From NCBI GenBank assembly GCA_003599275.1, contig QZJG01000034.1, positions 1 through 34,726 of the forward strand: a DNA stretch of 34,726 nt. The letters run 5' to 3'. The stretch's first letter is position 1, and each line of letters begins with the position of its first letter. This document shows positions 6,488 to 13,453 of this stretch, piece after piece. The notes below the pieces were generated by a model. That model had not been told where the DNA came from. It did not search any database and was given only the letters and a program-made list of their open reading frames with translations. Both the position numbers and the translations under genes were made by a program. Source of the DNA: Nitrospiraceae bacterium (lineage in GTDB: Bacteria; Nitrospirota; Thermodesulfovibrionia; UBA6902).

Positions 6488-7396
6488 ATGAACATGAAAA
6501 AGGATTTTCTTACTTTAGAGGATGTAACATCTGAAGAGCTCAACGCCCTGCTGAAACGCGCATCTGATTTCAAGGCCGGCAAAGACAGCTCATTATGCCC
6601 CTTGATAGGCAAGAGCATCGGGCTTCTGTTTAACAAAACTTCAACGCGTACGCGGATATCTTTTCAGACTGGCATTCACCAGCTTGGCGCGCAGGCCATT
6701 TACATAAACACGAATGAGCTGCAGCTCGGAAGGGGAGAGACGATTGAAGATACCGCAAAGGTCCTTTCAAGATATTTACACGGAATTGTAATAAGGACCT
6801 ACGAGCACGATACCATTATAACGCTTGCGCAGAATTCCACAATTCCCATCATCAACGGCCTTACAGACCTGCACCACCCCTGTCAGGCGCTGGCAGACAT
6901 GTTGACCATCCAGGAAAAAAAGGGCAGGCTTAAGGGTGTGCGCATGGCGTATATCGGCGACGGCAACAACGTTGCCAACTCATTAATAGAAGCTGCCGCA
7001 TTAACGGGCATCGACCTTGTTCTTGCATGTCCGCACGGATATGAGCCCGACAAAACGATTTATGAAAATGCGCGCTCAAAAGGCGCAAAGGTGAAGGTCA
7101 TTGCAAACCCTGATGAAGCGGCAAAGGACGCCGACGCGCTTTATACGGACGTTTGGATCAGCATGGGGCAGGAGAAAGAGGTCGAGAGGAAGAAAAAGAA
7201 GTTCGAGGGGTACCAGATAAACAGCAGACTGCTTTCCCTTGCAAAACCTGACGCAATTGTAATGCATTGCCTCCCCGCGCACAGGGGCGAAGAGATAACC
7301 GACGATGTGCTCGACTCACCGCAGAGCGTCGTCATCGACGAAGCGGAAAACAGGCTACATACACAGAAGGCCCTGCTTGAGATGCTGGTGAAGTGA
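6488..7396 (+). CDS. argF: Ornithine carbamoyltransferase
   Basis: 302 aa, the normal length. It makes citrulline from ornithine and carbamoyl phosphate. Seen: the carbamoyl-phosphate loop S-T-R-T-R at 52-56, the H-P-C-Q motif at 130-133, the ornithine-binding region S-M-G-Q-E and the H-C-L-P-A-H-R motif with the catalytic Cys near residue 260. It follows argD closely, with a purine-rich AAAGAGAGA before ATG 6488. argG usually comes next in such operons but is absent; decayed island sequence begins within about 50 bp of the stop. Confidence 0.96.
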   Translation: MNMKKDFLTLEDVTSEELNALLKRASDFKAGKDSSLCPLIGKSIGLLFNKTSTRTRISFQTGIHQLGAQAIYINTNELQLGRGETIEDTAKVLSRYLHGIVIRTYEHDTIITLAQNSTIPIINGLTDLHHPCQALADMLTIQEKKGRLKGVRMAYIGDGNNVANSLIEAAALTGIDLVLACPHGYEPDKTIYENARSKGAKVKVIANPDEAAKDADALYTDVWISMGQEKEVERKKKKFEGYQINSRLLSLAKPDAIVMHCLPAHRGEEITDDVLDSPQSVVIDEAENRLHTQKALLEMLVK

Positions 7397-7422
7397 AAGC
7401 AGCGTCAAAAAGGGACTGAGGT

Positions 7423-7482
7423 ATGGAAAAAGTAGATCTTGTCGTCCCTGCGATTGGTCATCCGTCATCGCATAGGGCCTAA
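7423..7482 (+). pseudogene. 19-codon open stretch after argF, possible relic of an argG start
   Basis: ATG 7423 sits behind a TGAGG ribosome-binding-like sequence and opens with M-E-K-V-D-L-V, close to the M-K-K-V-V-L-A opening common in argininosuccinate synthase. It ends at TAA 7482 without the S-G-G-L-D-T-S motif that should follow. Twenty bases of similarity are too few to prove descent. Nothing else is visible between 7397 and 7507. Confidence 0.2.
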
Positions 7483-7507
7483 CACTTATCTCAAGAAGCG
7501 CTTTCAT

Positions 7508-7633
7508 TTATCCCTTCCCCTCTACAATCGCAATCTCTTTCGGCGTGAGGTCATAGAGCTTGTAGACCAGTTCGTCAATCTGTTTTTCAATCGCGGAGGT
7601 GTCGGCGCTGGCTTTCTCTCTATTTTTTCTCAT
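7508..7633 (-). pseudogene. C-terminal relic of a restriction-modification methyltransferase
   Basis: 41 codons ending at TAA 7508. The text A-D-T-S-A-I-E-K-Q-I-D-E-L-V-Y-K-L-Y-D-L-T followed by P-K-E-I-A-I-V-E-G is the standard C-terminal tail of Eco57I/TaqI-type N6-adenine methyltransferase-endonucleases. No catalytic part precedes it; the BRO-like gene ends immediately upstream (overlapping at 7630-7633). The missing preceding part of the same kind of protein lies at 11767-12078, same strand, about 4.1 kb away. No ribosome-binding site precedes the ATG, so expression is unlikely. Confidence 0.7.
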
Positions 7634-8448
7634 TTGATTTTGTTTTTTATTGGTAAGTAATTCTGTTTGCTTACTATACTTCTGCCCAACTCCTTTTCTG
7701 TTTCTTTCCGCGCTATGCCTGCCACACTTCCTCCACGCCTGGCCACCTTTTTACTTTTTTTGAAGGTGTCAGGCTTTTCCTTGTGTGATATTTCAGTTGT
7801 AACTTTTTCTCCAAGCATTGTAAAAATCAATTCCAAATCGGTCATGTGATCTCGAAGGTTTTCATTTTTCTTTACCAAACCTTTTTATTCTTTATATTCA
7901 GAAGGCGTTATGCCGAAAGTCGCTTTTGATATTTCAGCAGTAAGAATGGCATAGTCCGATTCCGTATCGATCCCTCTCTCTTTCCATTCATCAGTCAGAT
8001 TTTGGCGGATAGCTATACCCCGCAATCGTTTGTCAATCCAATCCCTGGGATATCCTTTTTGTTCATACAATTGCTTCATGCGCTCCTGGGCCAGTTCGGG
8101 ATTTTCAATTTCCTGAACGCGTTCATAACCCACTTTTGCAAGCCAGCGTTTGAATGGTTCGGCTTTAGGTGAAGGAATGGACTGGATTATGCGGAATATG
8201 CCTTCTGTATTGGCGCAAATCATTCTCTGTGAACCACCGGACGTATCAACTAAAAGGGTATGTACAAACTGTACCCACCCTTTTGCAAGCTCAGGGTCAC
8301 GCCTTTTCATTCGCTGGATGTATTGCTTCGGATCAGTCGAGTCAATAAGCGCCAAAACCACGTCCTCAACAACAAACCACCATTCGTCGTTGTGAATTGT
8401 TTTTCTGATCTTCCTGCCCTTAAAAACCGCCAAATGTGTTTCCGTCAT
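7630..8448 (-). pseudogene. BRO-N family (phage antirepressor-like) protein split by an in-frame TAA
   Basis: Translation starts at ATG 8448 behind AGGAGG and runs 187 codons to TAA at 7885-7887. The same frame continues from 7884 to 7630 for another 84 codons with no further stop. Together they would give about 272 residues, the usual size of this family. Part one has the BRO-N text W-W-F-V-V-E-D-V-V-L-A-L (about 23-34) and N-T-E-G-I-F-R-I-I-Q-S-I-P-S-P-K-A-E-P-F. Part two has L-R-D-H-M-T-D-L-E-L-I-F-T-M-L-G-E and ends in N-Y-L-P. A single nonsense change between S-E-Y-K-E and K-G-L explains the break; 187-aa truncated product is possible. Such proteins often sit in restriction-modification loci. 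Confidence 0.8.
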
Positions 8449-8510
8449 TTCAGCCTCCTGTCCCCTATGTATTTTAATTGCTCGTAGCTATCGTTGGTAA
8501 TTAAATGCCC

Positions 8511-9362
8511 CTAAATCTTTCTTCTCCGTCGCCTGGCAGGCGCTTCCGGCGTGGGCAGCAGGCTTGTGTACTGGCGATACAGATCAAAAAGGAATGCCAC
8601 CCTTTCGGCATCTGATTTTGTAGGGGCAGGTTTGAAACCAGCCCCTGAGTATGCTTTATCAACAGCATGGTCAAGCGCCTGATGAGCTTTCCGAAGATCA
8701 GGCGGCATGGCAACCGGATCATACAGGTCGGCTAATGAGGATTCAGGATGCGCGGAACGCGCATCGAGCACAGCCTGTGCAGCCTGTTCAATTACCGCAA
8801 CCTGTTTCTCCGATGGCTCACTCGGCCATGGGAAGTTGTTGTAGACAATATCCTTCGAATAGCGATAGTCGCTTTTGAGCCGTCCGCAGACAGAGCGCAC
8901 CCAAGACATGTGCATAGAAGAAGTTAGAACACCGAAGTGATAAAGTGTTGCATGCGGAACAATTTTAACAAGATTACTGGCAAGTGTCTTCGGTTCCATA
9001 AAACCAATTGGAATATAGCTCCTTCGTTCAGAGGAAACTTCTGGAATAATGAGATATGGCTTATCAAGAATGTTCTCTACATGAAACCGAGTTGGTGTGT
9101 CAGCAATCTTTCGAGTAGGCGCGCTCTTGCTCGCCAGACGAAAGTCACGTACTGCCTCCACACGTTTCATCGCCTCCGGCATCTGACGCAGTTCATTGGG
9201 CGGACAATCACCCAGCCACAGGCACCAGCGTTCATATCCGTTGATAAATTCGTCCGACCCGATCCAGCGGCGAAACCATCGGCTTGCTGCCGGCTCTCTC
9301 ATCAGAAACTCGGCCTTGTCATCTGCAGTAAACAAATCCATATTTTTCACCAAGTAAAACAA
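8511..9362 (-). pseudogene. C-terminal third of an MmeI-like class I DNA methyltransferase
   Basis: About 275 residues of a protein normally near 900. Seen: F-I-N-G-Y-E-R-W-C-L-W-L, then V-R-D-F-R-L-A-S-K, P-Y-L-I-I-P-E-V-S-S-E-R-R, and S-D-Y-R-Y-S-K-D-I-V-Y-N-N-F-P-W-P, the target-recognition and C-terminal region of MmeI-type enzymes. It ends naturally in a basic R-R-R-R-R-K tail. The SAM-binding and N-P-P-Y catalytic motifs are missing. The recognisable part starts at D-L-F-T-A-D-D-K near 9335; upstream of that the DNA switches to a DUF4062 gene in another frame. The nominal TTG start at 9362 is therefore a junction artefact. Inactive as a methyltransferase. Confidence 0.82.
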
Positions 9363-9591
9363 GATAAATATCGGAAGTTTCGACCTCTGTTACGCAGACT
9401 TTTTCCGGAGAATAAGGGCGGGCGCCGAAATCTTCACTCATGACCGGCCTGTCACCCATGATTTCCACGGCTTTTCCGGCAGCTTTCCGGTATTCTTCAA
9501 AGTCTGTTATTACGGAGCTTATAAAAACTTTTTGCATCATATTTGTATCATTGGCCAATAACCCATTGTTCTTTTGCGTCTTTAATTTCAT
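9319..9591 (-). pseudogene. N-terminal fragment of a DUF4062 protein, fused to the methyltransferase relic
   Basis: Seen: M-Q-K-V-F-I-S-S-V-I-T-D-F-E-E-Y-R, then E-D-F-G-A-R-P-Y-S-P and T-S-D-I-Y-L-V-L-L-G-E-K-Y-G, the conserved start of DUF4062, a TIR/SEFIR-like domain found in defence-type proteins. The domain breaks off after K-Y-G-F-V near 9335 and runs into methyltransferase DNA, meeting a stop at 9319. ATG 9591 is preferred because AGGGAGCGGAA precedes it; ATG 9540/9537 just before the domain are alternatives. Full proteins usually continue for several hundred residues, so this is a remnant. Confidence 0.72.
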
Positions 9592-9612
9592 TTCCGCTCC
9601 CTTGGGCATCGG

Positions 9613-9642
9613 GATCATTTTCCTGACGTCAGGAAAATGATC
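9613..9642. repeat. 30-bp perfect palindrome with no loop
   Basis: Two 15-base arms (GATCATTTTCCTGAC and its complement) meet at 9627/9628. It lies between the DUF1016 gene's stop (9696) and the DUF4062 start (9591). No T-run follows on the minus strand. It could be an operator for a dimeric regulator or a joint left by rearrangement. Confidence 0.6.
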
Positions 9643-9695
9643 GTCAACCTTAAGACCAACTGCGCGACAGCATGTGCCGGTGAAAGAGCAACCAA

Positions 9696-10715
9696 TCATC
9701 CTAATTCCTCAAGTCTCTTTACCATTTCCTCCGGCGAGGGAAGATACTTTTTCAGTTCACGGGGCAGCTTTGAAGTGAGTTTATATGTTGATACCCCGAT
9801 AGGTTTTTTGCTGTCCTTGAGCGCGTATTCAACAAAGGTTCTGCTCTTTTCCTTGCAAAGGATAATGCCGATAGATGGATTCTCTTCCGGTAATCGAACC
9901 GAATCATTTAGGGCTGAAAGATAAAACTGCATCTTGCCCGCGTATTCGGGCTTGAAGGCTCCTACTTTCAGCTCTACCGCAATAAGGCATCTTAGCTGCC
10001 GGTGATATAAGAGGAGGTCAATGAAAAATTCAGCTCCATCTATCTCCAATCTGTACTGATTTCCGACGAATGCAAAATAACCGCCCATTTCAATAAGAAA
10101 TTTCCTTATCCGCCCCAAAAGAGCCTGTTCCAATTCCCGTTCGGTGTGTTCATCATTCAATTCCAGAAAATCAAAAGTGTAGTCGTCTTTCACTGCCAGT
10201 TTAGCCTGATGCCGATATTTTTCCGGAACGGTTTTATCAAAGTTTGTCTGATTCGCCATATAGCGTTCAAATGCGCCTGCTTCAAGCTGGTTAATCAAAA
10301 CGTCTTTTGTCCATCCAAATTTCTTTATCGTCTTGAGATAAAATTCACGCCGGATGTCATCTTTGCACCGTTCCAGAATGATAATGTTTTTCGTCCAGCT
10401 AATTTCTCGCACTAATGGTGCGAGTTTTTCATTCTTATGGTATGTGAGATAAAAATTTCTCATTCTCCAAAGATTTGCGCTCGAAAACCCTTGTATCCCC
10501 GGAAACTCCTTTTGCAGGTCTTTGGCCAAAGTCTCCACAATTGCCTTGCCCCAAGCGAGCTTTTCCTGCTTTGATACTATTGATTTGCCTATGTCCCAGT
10601 AAAGATTTATGAGCTCTTTATTGACTGCTTTCAGCGCATCATACTGGGCTTTATGTATGCGTTCTTTTATCTCTTTGAAAAATGTTTTGTACTCTGGGCT
10701 TATTATGGCTTTCAT
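9696..10715 (-). CDS. DUF1016/YhcG family PD-(D/E)XK nuclease
   Basis: 339 aa, full family length. N-terminal DUF1016 helical domain: L-Y-W-D-I-G-K at about 38-44 and F-S-S-A-N-L-W-R-M-R-N-F-Y near 77-89. The C-terminal YhcG nuclease domain has F-F-I-D-L-L-L-Y-H with the catalytic Asp and V-E-L-K-V-G with the E-x-K pair, then P-S-I-G-I-I-L-C. ATG 10715 follows GGGGAGAAAATAA. It is the only gene of this island that looks intact, including its active-site residues. The family is widespread in restriction-modification and defence islands, but its exact role is unsettled; nuclease activity is predicted from the fold motif. Confidence 0.9.
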   Translation of the reverse strand: MKAIISPEYKTFFKEIKERIHKAQYDALKAVNKELINLYWDIGKSIVSKQEKLAWGKAIVETLAKDLQKEFPGIQGFSSANLWRMRNFYLTYHKNEKLAPLVREISWTKNIIILERCKDDIRREFYLKTIKKFGWTKDVLINQLEAGAFERYMANQTNFDKTVPEKYRHQAKLAVKDDYTFDFLELNDEHTERELEQALLGRIRKFLIEMGGYFAFVGNQYRLEIDGAEFFIDLLLYHRQLRCLIAVELKVGAFKPEYAGKMQFYLSALNDSVRLPEENPSIGIILCKEKSRTFVEYALKDSKKPIGVSTYKLTSKLPRELKKYLPSPEEMVKRLEELG

Positions 10716-10817
10716 TTATTTTCTCCCCTCATGCAATGTCGGTTTTATCACATCTCATGTTAAGAAAATATTCTTTGAAATCGTTTGATGCATTGCTTTA
10801 TCCAACTGTTAAGTGCC

Positions 10818-10859
10818 CACTCATGACCGGCCTGTGACCCATGATTTCTACGGCTTTTC
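10818..10859. repeat. 42-bp relic of a second DUF4062 gene
   Basis: Matches 9435-9476 at 40 of 42 positions. On the minus strand both encode K-A-V-E-I-M-G-x-R-P-V-M-S, a segment just after the DUF4062 start. Here it is isolated, beginning inside the last codons of the membrane-protein frame and going nowhere downstream. Confidence 0.75.
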
Positions 10860-11642
10860 TAATATTCTCAATAAAAATATTCTTTCGAATACTGTATCGG
10901 AAGAATCTATTTTTTTACCAAAATATTTATTGCTTGGATATTTAAATATAGGTTTAATGTGAGGTTCTTTTGGATGATTGTCTTTATCTAATTTAACCAT
11001 GGCAACACCACCCTTTCGGGAACTATTAAAATGTTGTTGAACATACCTTACTCCATTACCATATTCATCCCACCATTCTCCTTGGATTCGTACCCGATTA
11101 CATAAAAGTTCAACTTGTAATACAATATGTCCTCTCTTATCTTTAATTTCAAGCGAATCATTAGTGAAATTCTTTTCCCACAAAACTGCTTGAGAATCCG
11201 ATACCGTCCAATGGTTATCAATAATATTTACTATTAAGGCTCCTGTTTTGTCATGTACATCAGTCGTTAAAAATATGTCCCCATTAACATTCTTTAATTT
11301 TATATATGAGTCTATCTTGTCAAACATAGGAGGTAGCAATGAATTATTGTAAATTAAGTTTATTCTACTTTTTCCGATTTCAAGTTTTGCCTCTTTGGCA
11401 ATAGATTTATTGCATGTACTTCTATTAATCAATAATATGCCAGAAGTTTGCTCGGCTTTTTCTTTCATCCATTCATCTAATGCAATATTATTAAAAATCA
11501 ACCAAAACAAAATATATGCTGAAACTAAGAAAATTGTTTTCAACTTAGTTGATACCCAGTTACAAGGTTTATAATGGAAAATTATAGGGGTTAATAGCAA
11601 TGCGCATAGAGACCATATTATCCATTTTGCAATTATAGGCAT
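10848..11642 (-). CDS. Membrane protein of unknown function
   Basis: 264 aa, not recognised. Seen: two hydrophobic helices at about residues 6-24 and 36-54, then about 200 residues of mixed beta-like, soluble sequence with N-x-[ST] and Asp-rich turns (N-G-D-I-F-L-T-T-D-V-H-D-K-T-G-A) and W-D-E-Y-G-N-G. The DNA is clearly more AT-rich than the flanking housekeeping genes, which suggests transfer. The reading frame ends in a DUF4062 relic, so the natural C-terminus may have been replaced. A 27-codon hydrophobic frame (11633-11716) overlaps its start, and a good promoter lies at 11722-11751. In a defence island it could be an effector, but nothing in the sequence proves this. Confidence 0.6.
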   Translation of the reverse strand: MPIIAKWIIWSLCALLLTPIIFHYKPCNWVSTKLKTIFLVSAYILFWLIFNNIALDEWMKEKAEQTSGILLINRSTCNKSIAKEAKLEIGKSRINLIYNNSLLPPMFDKIDSYIKLKNVNGDIFLTTDVHDKTGALIVNIIDNHWTVSDSQAVLWEKNFTNDSLEIKDKRGHIVLQVELLCNRVRIQGEWWDEYGNGVRYVQQHFNSSRKGGVAMVKLDKDNHPKEPHIKPIFKYPSNKYFGKKIDSSDTVFERIFLLRILEKP

Positions 11643-11716
11643 GTCCCCAAGGGTGCAAGAAATAGTGAGATTTCAAGTAATACGCTGGCGAGAACAATAT
11701 TTTTATTATTGGCCAT
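11633..11716 (-). CDS. Small hydrophobic ORF overlapping the membrane-protein start
   Basis: 27 codons from ATG 11716, opening M-A-N-N-K-N-I and followed by a 17-residue hydrophobic run. It ends at a TAA overlapping the membrane-protein ATG at 11642 by 10 nt. Its first codons align with L-A-N-D-T-N-M of the truncated DUF4062 gene. It may be a translationally coupled leader peptide, or the true first helix of the membrane protein separated by a frameshift. Confidence 0.35.
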   Translation of the reverse strand: MANNKNIVLASVLLEISLFLAPLGTCL

Positions 11717-11721
11717 AACGC

Positions 11722-11751
11722 ATTATAGGGAACGATGCTCCCTTGCGTCAA
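11722..11751 (-). promoter_or_regulatory. Promoter with an operator-like dyad in the spacer
   Basis: On the minus strand, TTGACG (11746-11751) and TATAAT (11722-11727) are 18 bp apart. The spacer contains GGGAGCATCGTTCCC, an imperfect dyad suited to a repressor. It would drive the small ORF and membrane protein downstream. Confidence 0.6.
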
Positions 11752-11766
11752 GGTGATAATTGCGAA

Positions 11767-12078
11767 TTAATCAAATCCCATTATGGCATACTCCGTCGGC
11801 GGGTCTTTCTTTTTGGCGGTGAGGATTTGGTTGACCAGAGAAATAAAAGGGTGCTGGTTAGCCGACGATATCTTTTTTATTGAGATCAAAGAAAGCGGCT
11901 TGTTAAAATATTCTCTTGCCTTCCCTTTTGGCTTACCGGTAAATCCGTAAAACCAGTCGATGAGCTTAGAGTTCAAGAGTGCTAAAACATACTTGATAGT
12001 TACCTTGCCGTCATTGCGTAAGCGGGAAAGATAAAAAGTGGGGCCCCCCCATGTAATTTGTGCAACAGGCTGTTGCAC
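11767..12078 (-). pseudogene. TaqI/Eco57I-type methyltransferase specificity-domain fragment
   Basis: 103 codons. Seen: Y-V-L-A-L-L-N-S-K-L-I-D-W-F-Y near residues 30-44, then K-I-S-S-A-N-Q-H-P-F-I-S-L-V-N-Q-I-L-T-A-K-K-K-D-P split over 70-92, the C-terminal recognition region of N6-adenine methyltransferase-endonucleases. It lacks the whole catalytic half. It breaks after K-D-P, just where A-D-T-S-A-[LI]-E normally follows; that tail is at 7508-7633. The nominal GTG start lies inside a palindrome (12052-12086), which marks the other broken edge. Confidence 0.72.
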
Positions 12079-12086
12079 AAATTACA
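12052..12086. repeat. 35-bp palindrome, 17-bp perfect arms around one base
   Basis: Left arm 12052-12068, centre G 12069, right arm 12070-12086. It sits at the end of the decayed island, directly upstream of a TATAAT at 12100-12105 that probably is the -10 for the mutase gene. No good -35 is spaced correctly, so the palindrome could be an operator or activator site, or a scar of rearrangement. Confidence 0.6.
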
Positions 12087-12193
12087 AATCTCAATCTGCT
12101 ATAATTTACAATCAACCAGACAGTCTAATAATAAACGCAATTAAACCTGAATAGAGAAATTAGAAGAGACAGCAACGGTAAGGAGATGAACTC

Positions 12194-13411
12194 ATGAACA
12201 TGCAGACATTGATTAAACCGCTCATTCAGAAAAACACTGCCAGGATCGTGCTTGTTATTCTCGACGGCGTAGGGGGACTTCCCGGCGCGTCTGGAAAGAC
12301 CGAGCTTGAGGCGGCAACCACGCCGAACCTCGATATGCTCGCAGGAGAATCCGCCTGCGGACTGCACATCCCGGTTGCGCACGGGATAACCCCGGGAAGC
12401 GGCCCGGGACATCTCGGCGTGTTCGGATATGATCCGTTAGAAAGCCAGATCGGAAGGGGGATACTCGAAGCCCTCGGACTCGGGCTTGAGGTAGGAAGGA
12501 CGGATGTGGCGGTCAGGTGCAACTATGCAACCATCAGAGACGGTCTTATTACGGACAGGCGGGCAGGGCGGATACCTACGGAGCTGAGCGGAAAATTGAC
12601 CGGAAAATTGCAGGAGAATATAAAACGTATTGACGATGTGGATATTATATTCGCCCCGGGCATGGAGCACAGGTTTGCCGTCCTTATGAGGTTTCCGGAC
12701 GATCTTCGGTCTGACGCGGCCATGATAAATGATACCGACCCGCAAAAAGAGGGGAAGTCCCCTCTGCCTCCAGCGCCGCTTTCAAAAAATGCCGAAAGGG
12801 TATCGATGATCGCTGAGAAACTTATAAGCATGGCGCATGAAATACTGAAGGATGAGGAGAAGGCGAATTTCATACTGACAAGGGGATTCTCGGGCCTGCC
12901 TGACATCCCGTCATTCCACGATGCGTTCGGATTAAAGGCGCTTGCCATCGCCACTTATCCGATGTACAGGGGACTTGCGCGGCTTGTGGGGATGGACACA
13001 CCCGCACTTGAGGGAGGCGTTGAAGATGAGATCAGTTTCCTGAAACAGAAATACAATGAATATGACTTTTTCTTTTTACACGTTAAGAAGGTGGACTCTT
13101 ATGGCGAGGATGGAAATTTTGACGGAAAGGCCGCAAGGATATCGGAATTCGACAAGCTCCTTCCGCAGATACTTGAATTGAAACCCGATGTCCTCCTGAT
13201 AACCGGCGACCATTCAACTCCGTCTGTAATGAAAGGCCATAGCTGGCATCCCGTGCCCGTGCTCCTTAAATCTCCCTACGTCCTCGGAGGTATCTGTAAT
13301 GCCTTTTCTGAAAGGGAATGCGTCAAGGGTGAGCTCGGTATTCTCCCCGCGCTGAACCTTATGCCGCTTGCGCTTGCCCACGCCGGACGGCTCAAAAAGT
13401 TCGGGGCGTAA
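12194..13411 (+). CDS. apgM: 2,3-bisphosphoglycerate-independent phosphoglycerate mutase, archaeal type
   Basis: 405 aa, the size of the ApgM subfamily (alkaline phosphatase superfamily; Mn-dependent). It interconverts 3- and 2-phosphoglycerate in glycolysis/gluconeogenesis. Seen: metal Asp24 in V-I-L-D-G-V-G, T-P-N-L-D at 43-47, the nucleophile Ser69 in P-G-S-G-P-G-H, then H-V-K-K-V-D-S-Y-G-E-D-G and T-G-D-H-S-T-P-S with K-G-H-S-W-H-P for the remaining metal ligands. ATG 12194 has AAGGAG upstream. It stands alone, transcribed towards the NtrY gene with about 40 bp between the two stops. Confidence 0.93.
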   Translation: MNMQTLIKPLIQKNTARIVLVILDGVGGLPGASGKTELEAATTPNLDMLAGESACGLHIPVAHGITPGSGPGHLGVFGYDPLESQIGRGILEALGLGLEVGRTDVAVRCNYATIRDGLITDRRAGRIPTELSGKLTGKLQENIKRIDDVDIIFAPGMEHRFAVLMRFPDDLRSDAAMINDTDPQKEGKSPLPPAPLSKNAERVSMIAEKLISMAHEILKDEEKANFILTRGFSGLPDIPSFHDAFGLKALAIATYPMYRGLARLVGMDTPALEGGVEDEISFLKQKYNEYDFFFLHVKKVDSYGEDGNFDGKAARISEFDKLLPQILELKPDVLLITGDHSTPSVMKGHSWHPVPVLLKSPYVLGGICNAFSERECVKGELGILPALNLMPLALAHAGRLKKFGA

Positions 13412-13453
13412 AGGGAATTTCTACGGCATAATTTCGGGCAGGTGAGACAGACT

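Noticed and set aside
7667..7849. Plus-strand ORF within the BRO-like region
   Set aside because: It is the complement of the second half of the BRO gene, which has clear family motifs on the minus strand; same reasoning for the other opposite-strand frames in the window.
9637..9924. Plus-strand 95-codon frame starting at the 30-bp palindrome
   Set aside because: It overlaps the DUF1016 C-terminus on the other strand and has no recognisable features.
12074..12105. TTGCAC/TATAAT as a complete sigma-70 promoter for apgM
   Set aside because: The spacer would be about 20-21 bp, too long; only the -10 is kept as plausible.
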